NCBI GenBank assembly: GCA_025267735.1
Contig: CM046309.1
Location: forward strand, 52,272,319-52,336,318
Direction of reading: 5' to 3'
DNA from: Mactra quadrangularis
Taxonomy: Eukaryota > Mollusca > Bivalvia > Venerida > Mactridae
DNA: 64,000 nucleotides
Numbering within the stretch: the first letter of the stretch is position 1; each line of letters opens with the position of its first letter. Shown here in pieces: positions 54,973-64,000 of this stretch. The notes under the pieces are model-generated. The model saw only the letters and a list, made by a program, of their open reading frames with translations, was not told the DNA's origin and did not search any database. The position numbers and the translations under genes were made by a program.

Positions 54973-55282
54973 TTTATTACCTGATCAATTACTATTTTAA
55001 TAGTACTTGACATGTTTAAGTCTGCTAAATCAAGATAGATAGATGCTTGATGCATTCAAGAGCATCTGGTAAAGCAGTTACTTCCCTTATATCAGTACAG
55101 TAAGAGTTGGCATAACATTGTGTGAAGTCAGAGTACTTGGGGAAACGGTCAAAACTATTGCCCGGTCAACAGTTAACTCAGAAAACAGTTAACAATATTG
55201 CATTACTCTTAAATAAGCAATCAGGTAATAAAATAGATTGTTCATTTTGATTTATTTATTGGCAAGGGTGATAAATTATTTT

Positions 55283-55505
55283 CGCAGAGCTTGGATGTGA
55301 AATATTCCTACAGCCATTCTCTCTCCTACCACTGATTCTAAATCATGTAGGGGGATTGTCAGTTATTACTGATGGAAGTATGCATCAAGAAACAGGTTTA
55401 CAGCTTATTTCTAGAGATTTAGCCTTTCCAAAAAGGTAAGTTAATTGACCGTTGTAAAGTGAGCTATACAATGTGTTGCTACAGTGTTTAACCAAACAAA
55501 AAAAG
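55283..55505 (+). mobile_element. SINE copy lacking the tRNA head
   Basis: CAGCCATTCTCTCTCCTACC, TCATGTAGGGGGATTGTCAG, GAGATTTAGCCTTTCC and a tail ACCAAACAAAAAAAG match the body at 10718 and 57138. The 5' promoter part is missing (GAGCTTGGATGTGAAATA remains). Confidence 0.8.
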
Positions 55506-55533
55506 AGCAAACAGAACAACAGCATGTAGACAA

Positions 55534-55680
55534 TTGTTTGTTTGTTTATTGGGATTAACACCGTAGCAAATAGGGCTTGGGTTTGTAGACCCTGTTGTAA
55601 GATGAACCGGTTCCTGATACGGCAACGCAATACACAGATCAATTCGCAAACCTTAGCTACTTAATGTTCAACTTGCTAGT
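55534..55680 (-). mobile_element. SINE tail fragment
   Basis: TTTGTTTGTTTATTGGGATTAACACCGTAGCAA corresponds to the inverted 3' part of the SINE at 62531. The rest is unrelated or decayed. It lies just after the plus-strand copy, so the two tails face each other. Confidence 0.5.
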
Positions 55681-55926
55681 GTATAAGTATACTTTATATA
55701 TTAATTTCCCTAATCTATCCCCAATCTTAACATGAATATCAAAATCTATCAAAACTATCATACAGAACATTTTTAATTTTAATAAACTAAAAATGTATTG
55801 TATTGTGTTCAAAATTTTGATTATGATACAGGGGTAAAAAATACAACTCGCCCGCTGTCCATGGCGAGGGTATCTACCTGATAGACATAGATGATACCCA
55901 ATTCTCTGTGTCTAGAGAGTATTTTT

Positions 55927-56783
55927 AAGATTGCTTAAAATTTGTACAATCAGGGGAGTAGGATTTTCAAATCCAATAGGATTATGATCTGTTTTAATTA
56001 GAAAAAAAACCACATCAGAATACGATGTTGTATCATTGACCGCTTTCAGTAAGGTATATATCATTTTAATATCAAGAAGTGATCTTGACTTATTACATCA
56101 CTAATTTTATGTACTCCGGGGAGTCTATATTGTTTGCAATCAAATCAATATTAACCCTTTGTTTGATGATGGTAATTGATGCGACCAATTTAAAATGTGT
56201 GTTGGTATTTTTTCACACTTAGTTGATGTTTGAAAGCGTACAATGTAATAATGCAAAGTCAAAATGCATAACTATGGAGTCTAGTTAAATTTAATATTAA
56301 GTTAGAATGTATTCTTTAAACAAGCGTGACCTAGTTCTTTAATTGATGTCTACAATTTAAACAAACAATGATCACTTTAAACGATATCGGCGGTGTTAGG
56401 AATCAAATTTTAAAAGTTTCAACTTTTAAAATATATAATGATAAAGAGACGGGTGTCACCGACAATTATCAGTAAATTCAAACAAAGGAACTTTTATTCT
56501 TGCCATCACCGATATCGCTTTCTTACAATTTGTTATGAAATAAGTCAAGATAATAATAACAATAATAATAACGACTTTATTTTATAATAACATAATTGGC
56601 AAAAAAAAATTTCAATATGGTCCACAATTAAGTACTTCTTAAAATTAATATGATATACCTTTCTAAAACCGTTCATTGATAGGACATGTTTTTTTATATA
56701 TTTTTATTCTTATTAAAACAGATGATAATTCTATTGGATTTCAAAATCCTACTTGCCCGATCGGACAAGTTTTAAGCAATCTT
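55927..56783. mobile_element. TIR element (857 bp)
   Basis: AAGATTGCTTAAAATTTGTA ... AGTAGGATTTTCAAATCCAATAG is inverted at 56725-56783, about 60 bp at roughly 80 percent identity. An inner palindromic pair (CGATATCGGCGGTG / CATCACCGATATCG) lies near 56380-56520. A short AATAATAAC run is at 56549-56570. Confidence 0.68.
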
Positions 56784-57137
56784 TATGCGTCCAACCAGTA
56801 GGAACACTGGAACATGTCAGCATGCAAGTTTTTTTAACAAACCTGCATTCATAATTTACTTTATTTTGAAGGTAACCTTTATGGAAATATTTTCGCGGCA
56901 ACCGATGTTAGTATGCACTAACATATGTTCGAAATAAATCGGACACAAAAGTTTGATCAACTGATATGATTACTTAGGCAAGTTCAAGTTGTTTTCCTGA
57001 GTTAATTTATTCAATTAATTGTTGTTTAAAATGCATACCATCTTCACGAACCACCTGAACTTTGATAAGGCGAATATTCGTGTCCGAATTTCAATCAAGT
57101 TTCATGAACTCGCAAGAGTTTGGACATTTGTTAAAGC

Positions 57138-57405
57138 CCTAGTAGCAAAACATTATATAGGTCATAACACAGCGGTCAATCAACCAACTCACTCCTCCTA
57201 GAAAGGCTAAATCTCTGGATTAAGCATACTTCTGTCAGAAACTGACAACCACCCTACATAATTAAAAATCATTGGTAGGAGGGAGAATGGCTGTGGAAAT
57301 AATTCATGACCAAGCTCCACGAAAGTATGCCCCGCTCGGGAATCGAACCCACGTCCCCTCGATCAGTAGACTTGGTTGCTACCAAGTGAGCTAGCCGGAC
57401 GGCGT
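57138..57405 (-). mobile_element. tRNA-headed SINE, best copy of the family
   Basis: On the minus strand the head reads GCCGTCCGGCTAGCTCACTT with A box TAGCTCACTTGGTAGCAAC and B box GGTTCGATTCC, followed by GAGCGGGGCATACTTTCG and the shared body. Tail side at 57138. This copy shows what the head at 10718 has lost. Confidence 0.88.
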
Positions 57406-57450
57406 GCATGTAGACAAGTTAAAGAAAGTAATATCATTTGATACACTTAC

Positions 57451-57569
57451 CAGAAATTAGTTTAAACATAGCTGTTGGCCCAAACACTATTTAGTGGCTA
57501 ACATGTTGCTTCAAGTATTGAACTCATTAATTGAAGGTTGGCAACATCAGGATCATAAAAATGAATGAT
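57451..57569 (-). CDS. Candidate host exon, gene not recognised
   Basis: Minus strand: TTGTTTTCAG|ATC and TTTCTG|GTAAGTG are strong splice sites. The first frame reads IIHFYDPDVANLQLMSSILE and stops after three more codons. A different frame at the 3' end reads FGPTAMFKLIS and could start at the internal acceptor AAATAG (near 57486). So either a short terminal exon or two alternative exons. Confidence 0.35.
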
Positions 57570-57878
57570 CTGAAAACAACAACAAAGTTATTGGGAATTA
57601 TTTGTAATTGGTACTGACTTTCCATTAGCATACAGGAAAGATGTCTGCTTCTTGAGAAAAGGTAAGTCAGAACTGAAAGGAAGAAAAAGAACTCATGAAA
57701 GCTTAATACATGAATTTAAGTCAACCAAAGTTAATAACAGGAAAACAATACAATCAGAGATTAGCGCTCTATGTTGTTCAGTTAAAAGGCCAATAGACTA
57801 ATTTTGTGCTTTAATACTTAACATTCAGAGTTAATTAAATTCTTCAAATCATCTAAAATTTGTCCATTATATCATGAA

Positions 57879-58733
57879 TAGGGCTGCCACAATATACATG
57901 TACCTGTATACCGGTATATTGCAATACACAGCTGCAACGATACATATCGCGGTACGAATCTACCGTACCAGTTTTTGGCAATATTTTTTATTTTAACGGA
58001 AAAGGAAGTGAATTGTAAGTTTTCAATGGTTCATTCGATTGAAAATTAAGTTAAAAAAATTTAAGCAATCAGAGGGGGTTCGTTTGTACTGGACTTGTGT
58101 AGAACATATTCTAGTTTCTTCATTTCTGCATTTCTTCAATTCTGCATTTTTATAAGCTAACATTATTGTAGCCCTAATTGACCCCACAGAAAGAGGCTAG
58201 ACTATATCATGCCAAAATGTTTATCTTTAAAAAAAATTGAATAATTTCTACATAATATGCACTCAATAAATGTAAATGACTGTCACGAGAAATGACACTA
58301 AATTTGACTCTTACTCATTCACAAAGTCTGCTTGTCATGGTAATCTCTGGACTGTAATGTTACAAGTAAAAACATACGTTGATAAAAACTTTATTTCCTT
58401 TACAGGACTTGCAGTGTTTATTAAATATTATAGACCAAATAATACACAATCCCCACTTTTTCTTTCATGAAGTTATAATCTTAAATTAACTTTTCATGGA
58501 ATAATTTGTTCCCATAATTCTAAAAATGTGCAGCTTTTTCCAAGTCTGCTACATGCACATTCCTTCAAAATGCATACTAACAAACTGAGCAGTTTAATAA
58601 GTTGTTTAAGGCAGAGGGATTATGCCGGCACCTCATTGGTTTGCAAAGCAATGTATCTTGGTACGTATTGCTATACGGAGCTAGCGTATTGCAATATATC
58701 GCGGTACGCTTCTGGCGTATCGCTACAGCCCTA
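57879..58733. mobile_element. hAT-type MITE (855 bp)
   Basis: Ends TAGGGCTG.. and ..CAGCCCTA with a perfect 8-bp duplication ATCATGAA (57871-57878, 58734-58741). Both subterminal regions are rich in GGTA(C/T)... and CAATATATCGCGGTACG motifs. The 64- and 68-codon frames inside are not supported. Confidence 0.93.
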
Positions 58734-58895
58734 ATCATGAAGTCCTTGATTGCATATATATGTTGGTTTCAATGAACAAATGGTAAAAAAATACACTGGA
58801 AGTAGGACAAACCAATCTGCAAAAAAATGGGTTTTTTTGTTAAAAAGAGTTGTAGCAGCATTGCATTTAGCCAAATTAAAAGAGATACAACTTAC

Positions 58896-58976
58896 CTGTA
58901 GCACTTACATCACTTGTTCACAAACAAACAGTATCAGTAATTAACATCATCAACCAGTCATATCACCAGTAACAGT
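58896..58976 (-). other. Candidate untranslated exon
   Basis: Minus strand: TTTCTTTCAG|ACTG and GCTACAG|GTAAGTT are strong splice signals around 81 bp, but every frame has stops. If real it is noncoding. Confidence 0.25.
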
Positions 58977-59175
58977 CTGAAAGAAAGGAGACATATCCAA
59001 AAATTTAAAAATCATTCAATTGTGAAACAGTACATTTTAATTCAGAATAGAGAAGGTATAAATGATCACAAAGCAGTGGTTTAAGATCAGAGATATTCAA
59101 GGGAGCTAATTGAGTAAGGTTACTGTATTGTACCATATATTTTACAGGGAGTTATCTCCCTTACAAACAATATAG

Positions 59176-59830
59176 CATTCGGTACACTTCGACCATTCAT
59201 TGAATGAATCATCTCAGAAGAGATTGTGGGGGGTACACCAATAACTTTTACTACATGCACTAGGCAAAGTATAAGAAAAGCACGAAACAGTTATGCAAAA
59301 TTGTTCTTGGTGTAAACACAAAGCTTTGTGAATACACACTTCTTACGTTTAATATATGTGACTACAATGTCATGTATAGTCCAACAAAATTAACCTGAGC
59401 CTGACCTTTATGCAAGAATTAAACTCGGTATTTATTATCTACTTTTGTTTTTGTCTGTAAATCGCATTTTATCGGAAACTTTAGGCAAAATACTGACATT
59501 GAACAATTAATTTTGTTTAATTTAAAATAAACACTTTGAAACAGTGCCAAAATATTGTGGACTCGAGCACATCAGATCCCCATCAAAGAATGTGTCCAAA
59601 ATTAAATGGTAGAAATTGCTATGTTTACAAAGTCGATTTATGTTCACACAGGCTGTTATAAACATGTGTACAATCTTACACACCCATACAGAAACTCTCA
59701 ACTTAATTTTAGTGAAACTTGTAATTATAGGTAGTTCAAGCTCAGGTTAATATTGTCGCACTTTAAATATTGTTCAAGGATATCATTGAATCATGAATTT
59801 CAAAGTCATGGACTAAATAATGAGACATTT
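59176..59830. mobile_element. Decayed CATTCGG-family MITE, split by a TA-flanked MITE
   Basis: Starts CATTCGGTACACTTCGACC and continues as at 60354 and 26318 (GAATGAATCATCTCAGAAGAG, GAAACAGTTATGC). After the insertion 59377-59763 it resumes with TTGTTCAAGGATATCATTGA. The right end is not found. Confidence 0.6.
59377..59763. mobile_element. TA-flanked MITE, TAGTGCG family (387 bp), nested
   Basis: Left TAGTCCAACAAAATTAACCT after TA, right AGGTTAATATTGTCGCACTT before TA (59764-59765). Its inner sequence equals that of 43909-45002 without the hAT insertion. Confidence 0.82.
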
Positions 59831-60353
59831 ATAACCATCTTAAGGGATCATGGATTTATTCATATCAACACTGCTTAAAGTATTTTGTTTGGGCATGTGA
59901 CACAAAGGTAGTTCCTAAGAGTCTTAATATGTCCTAGGCAATTCCTAGTGAATTACCAAGGAATTTTTGATAATATAGCAGTCTATCTAATAAGCCCTCA
60001 TTCATTAGCCAAATACATGTGTACTACATTTATCATAAACAAGCCTGTATGTATTGGAAGTTAGCTTTGAACCTGGATTCCTAAGAATTTAAATATTTTA
60101 AATAACTGTTAAATTGAATGAGCTAAATTTGAGTATACAATCATTTAGAAACTAGAATTTTACTTCTCAAATCCGAAAATTCTGAATATTTTTACAATTA
60201 CAGAATTTACTTTCCATGGAAAAACAATGAAATTTAGAAGCCAAAAAGAAGTTTTCATTAATTTGTTATGTGCTGTAATCTATGAATAATTACTAACTGT
60301 ATGGGTTCAGCATCAATACAAATTAAGTTTGTCAAATTGACTAGTAACAACAT

Positions 60354-60684
60354 CATTCGGAACATCTTCGGCCATTCACTACGAATAACCTCGGACATAT
60401 TTAGGCGCCATTTTGAAACTATGTAAACAAGTACACGATCGTTTAGGCGATGACCGATGTTTCGTTTATAGTCCGTAAATGTTACCGATGAACAATATTT
60501 GGTTCAATATAAAACAAATAAAGATGTTTAGACAAAGATTTGTGTGTATACTACAAGAACTATTTTGTGTAACCGTTACGTGCTTCGCCTCGCGTAGGTA
60601 GTAAAATCACCAAAATTAGGTGAAGACCCCCCACGAATCCTTCTGAGACTATTCATTCATGAAAGGTCGAGGGTGTTCCGAATG
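60354..60684. mobile_element. MITE with 10-bp target duplication (331 bp)
   Basis: CATTCGGAACATCTTCGGCC and the partner GGTCGAGGGTGTTCCGAATG, flanked by GTAACAACAT on both sides (60344-60353, 60685-60694). Includes ATATTTAGGCGCCATTTTG and AAACAAGTACACGATC, shared with 26318-26646 in inverted order. Confidence 0.93.
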
Positions 60685-60940
60685 GTAACAACATTAATTA
60701 TCATCATTAAATTATCTCCCTTTGTACATGACTACAAATTTATAGTGAGTTAGTTCTTTGCACTTGTATCATCTTAGCACTTGCATCAGTGTCAGAGATA
60801 TGTTAAGTTGACAATTCACCAAAGCAGCATTTTCTGGGGAGCACCAATGGCTTCCTCTGTACACAAATGCCTAACTTCTCAAATCAATTTAAACTAAATT
60901 TGAAAAAAAGAAATACATAAAGAATGCAAAAAATGCTTAC

Positions 60941-60987
60941 TATTGTCATCCCATGTACAGGATCAAAGTTGAAATTCTTGAGTATAG
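60941..60987 (-). CDS. Candidate 47-bp host exon, gene not recognised
   Basis: Minus strand: ATATTATCAG|CT and ACAATA|GTAAGC. After two bases it encodes ILKNFNFDPVHGMTI without a stop; the other two frames are closed. The peptide looks like real protein, but I cannot name it. Confidence 0.42.
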
Positions 60988-61305
60988 CTGATAATATATA
61001 AAATCTAGATGTCAAACTTTAGGTCACCATTCATAGATACACTTTTCTAATCAATCTCATTTTCATCAACATCTAGAAAAGGTGATTACAATGCATGCAG
61101 TCTTCAAATTTAGCCAGTGGACCATGGATCGAGTCCATCAAAATTACCATTGGTCCAGGGACTTTAACAATTTGAGTGGTTCAGCTTCGTGATGCAGCCA
61201 TTTTCCTATTCATTATAAATCTGAAAGTTAATAAGATATTCCAGAGTACGAATAAAAAACAGCTTAATGATTTTTTACAAAACTATTAGTAAGAAGAGTT
61301 CATTA

Positions 61306-61418
61306 AACAGGGCAAGTGTGCCTTAAGGAAAATATAGGCACACTTACTTAGGTATTGGCCTGAGGGCTCATGCCGAGGAAAGTGTGTGGATATAGACTTA
61401 AGGCACACTTGCCCTGTT
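61306..61418. repeat. 113-bp foldback palindrome
   Basis: AACAGGGCAAGTGTGCCTTA AG... pairs with ...CTTAAGGCACACTTGCCCTGTT; 22 bp perfect at the ends, then imperfect pairing (ATATAGGCACACTT / AAGTGTGTGGATAT) to the centre. Confidence 0.88.
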
Positions 61419-62310
61419 CCAAAACCTTTTAATTGCATATGTTGACTCTTGCATGAAGCCTAATGATGATATTTCTAAAACAAAAATACATTTTTGTCTC
61501 TATGTAATGTGCTATTTTGGGCCTTACCTCACATGTATTGTAACGTTTTTTCAATGCCGAAATGTTGGAATTTAATTAACGCTTACTACAAAATGTAAGT
61601 CTTGTTGTTGATAATCTTATTTCACTATGAAAAAACACGTGTTATAAAATTGGATAGCTTCTTGTTGCTATTTAGGTAACAAATTTCACATGCGGAAAGT
61701 CTGCCATCTTTGGACTGCAGGAGCATAATGACCGGAAGTTGCCATAATATTGATTTTTGGCACACTAGGAAGTGAGCCAAATATCGATATTTTGGCACAC
61801 TTGCTCAATACTGGAATATAGTGCCCACATTGAGGCTATATTGGCACACTTTCTCGTAGATTTTGTTACTATTTATAGTAACATATACAATAAGTAGATA
61901 TATTTTTCTGTATGTAAGTTGTTTATTCAATTATAGGATAAAATTATGCTGATATATCAGTCATACATGATTTTATCAATGCTATGTTCATAATTAATGC
62001 ATGTCACAATCATTCATGAAGATATGTTGTTGTTTTTCAAAAGTGACAAGGTAAGCAAGTACTGGTTATATTGCCTAGGAAGTCTGGTTAGATGAGTTGG
62101 TTGCTATACTCAACTTTCTAAATGACCATGGTATGGATACTAATTGTAGATTTTTAAAGTAATTTACTTGAAATTATAATCAATAATTAACTAGAAATTA
62201 AAACAATAAAATACTCACATAAGACTAAGACTGTCACTGTCTTGCATGTAAGCCATTGAAGATATCAACAGAAGTTACTACTACTTATCTACCATACATT
62301 TATAATTTAC
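61419..62310. other. Noncoding stretch, no feature recognised
   Basis: Contains repeated TTGGCACACT motifs (61757-61860) that echo the arm of the neighbouring foldback. No gene recognised. Confidence 0.4.
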
Positions 62311-62348
62311 CAGATCAATAGACATATTTTTGTTAAAATGTTTCAGAT
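62311..62348 (-). other. Weak candidate 38-bp exon
   Basis: Minus strand: GTTTTTCAG|AT and GATCTG|GTAAAT. One frame reads LKHFNKNMSIDL. Too short to be decisive. Confidence 0.25.
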
Positions 62349-62530
62349 CTGAAAAACAAACACTAAAAATCAATTATATCAAAGATGAATTTTTTTCTGG
62401 ACTCAACATAATTTATTTAAGTAGGGCATCAAGCTACTACATGTAGTTTAATATGTTTACTATCCTATATCAAATATTTACTAGCAGTAATAAGTTGCTA
62501 ATAGTTTTTTTTAGGGGCAATTAAACCATT

Positions 62531-62852
62531 TTCGATTTTTTGTTTGTTTGTTGTGTTTAACGCCATAGCAACACATTGTATAGGTCAAATAATGGCAGTC
62601 AGTCAACCTACTCACTCCTCCAGGAAAAGATTAATCTCTGGATTTAGCTGTTAACCAACAACTAAGCACATACTTTCCTCAGTGACTGACAACTGCTCAA
62701 CATATTATCAGTTAAAATCATTGGTAGGAGAGAGAATGGCCAAAGAAATAAATTCATGACCAATCTCCAGGAAACTATGCCCCACCTGGGAATCAAACAC
62801 ACAACCCCTCGATCAGTAGACTTGCATGCTACCAACTAAGCTAGTTTAACAG
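62531..62852 (-). mobile_element. tRNA-headed SINE
   Basis: Minus strand: TAGCTTAGTTGGTAGCATGC (A box), GTGTGTTTGATTCCC (B box), GTGGGGCATAGTTTCC, the shared body, and at 62535-62555 a TTTG-rich tail. More diverged head than 57138. Confidence 0.85.
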
Positions 62853-64000
62853 CTATTGGATTTTCATGTTAAGACCTGTATTTCACATAAAGTCACACCA
62901 AGAGTCAATCTCAGTAAACAGATATCTTATAGACTGATGTCATAGGCAAAACAATTGAGTTTATGAGGGGGGAGTTTGATATTCAGATTGCACCAAGAGA
63001 CTTCTTTGGATCATATAGTTTACTTGGCATATACATAGTCTACATCCTACTTTATTACATCATACTGACTTATTAATACAAATGTAATTGCCAGGAGAGC
63101 ACATATATCATGTTTATGAAGCATGTCAACATTTTTCAAAGGCAGTCTAAATAAGAATTGCTATGGAATGGATGTTGAGTTAGCAAAAACAGCAGTAGGT
63201 ATAATCTTACTCTTGTAATGCAAGCAGTAAGATGAAAATTACAGCAATACAATCGATCTTACTGTTATTAAGTTTTTGTCCTTGAGACTGTTGACAGTTT
63301 TACAAATAATCCTGTTTCTACCATAAAGACAAAAGCGAACCAAACCTGCTTGGTCTACAAACATCAGTACCTCATACCTCAAGTGATATAATTTCAACCT
63401 GAAATAAATAATAACAGAGAGAAGAAACCCAAAAGAACTGTTCCTTTGTTAAGTTAAAATTTAAAAGAATGCTTACATAACTACCACACAAATTACTATA
63501 ACTTCATTGTTTGTTAATATTTTTCAGAACCGTTTTCGGTATTCTATTGCAGATGAACTCCCCAAACTTGTACATACATTTTTATTTATCATATCTCACA
63601 ATGCAGCATAAGGTTCAAACAATCTGGTTTATTTTTTATCAACCCACGTAGTACGCGAAGTAAAATATTGCTTTCAAGATGTAGGATAAGGAAGGGCATG
63701 GCTTGGTACATGAAATGTATGTAAGCAAAGAAGCTATTTGGTATGGCCAAAGGAAAACTGATGTTATATCTTACATTTACAATAAATAATTTCTACATCT
63801 ACATGTCTTTCTCCCTACAATCAATACTGATTATACCAGGTAGTCGGGACAGTGAATTAAAAGCCATTAGTGCTATATAACAAGTTGGATTAAAAATAAG
63901 ATATTAAAAACATACATGTTATAATTACTGTTTGAGTGAAAGTGACATGAGAACTTGCGTAAAGCTTTTAGGGCTTGCACATGCCTTATTGTCAACAGGA
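62853..64000. other. Mostly noncoding end of window
   Basis: A fragment of the CAATCTCCGTAAACAG MITE starts at 62905. A 21-bp minus-strand segment at 63378-63398 (TATTTCAG|...GAG|GTATGAG, reading VEIISLE) has good splice signals but is too short to call. Nothing else is recognised. Confidence 0.4.

Noticed and set aside
1..64000. CRISPR array or prokaryotic operon
   Set aside because: Tandem repeats here have no unique equal-length spacers, and gene structure is eukaryotic.

Overview
The window is 64 kb of AT-rich, intron- and transposon-dominated eukaryotic DNA. The repeat content (tRNA-headed SINEs, many hAT-like MITEs, a tandem repeat carrying TGACCTTGACCTTTGACC, and elements that begin with AACAAG plus a hairpin and hold GGAC-rich tracts) suggests a marine invertebrate, most likely a bivalve mollusc. 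That assignment is inference from repeat style, not from a marker gene. No bacterial-style operons, rRNA genes or CRISPR arrays are present.

Region 1 (159-10468) is the most informative part: one complete, very young Ty3/gypsy-type LTR element with an env gene. It has 861/862-bp LTRs that differ by one indel by eye, a 4-bp target duplication (AGTG), a primer-binding site, a leader splice donor, gag with two zinc knuckles, a clear -1 frameshift signal at the gag stop, pol (protease, RT, RNase H, integrase), a spliced env resembling the baculovirus-F/errantivirus fusion proteins, and a further small ORF behind duplicated hairpins. Pol carries one in-frame ochre codon inside RT, so this copy looks recently inserted but not autonomous.

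Region 2 (10.5-18.4 kb) holds a SINE, several TIR elements with clean target duplications, and one recognisable host exon on the minus strand: a kinesin-3 (KIF28/KLP-6-like) motor-domain exon at 17059-17233. Region 3 (18.5-25.3 kb) is a roughly 6.4-kb satellite array of a 77-80 bp monomer with a strong internal palindrome and internal segmental duplications, flanked on each side by an unrelated minisatellite.

Region 4 (25.3-64 kb) is a mosaic of nested non-autonomous DNA transposons. Several can be ordered in time because one sits inside another. It also contains foldback hairpins, further SINEs, a nuclear-receptor-site-rich tandem array (32.0-34.5 kb), and a scatter of short minus-strand segments with good splice signals and short open frames. 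The latter may be exons of one or more host genes whose identity I cannot recognise. Most open frames over the satellite and over the TIR elements are by-products of repeats and are not listed as genes.
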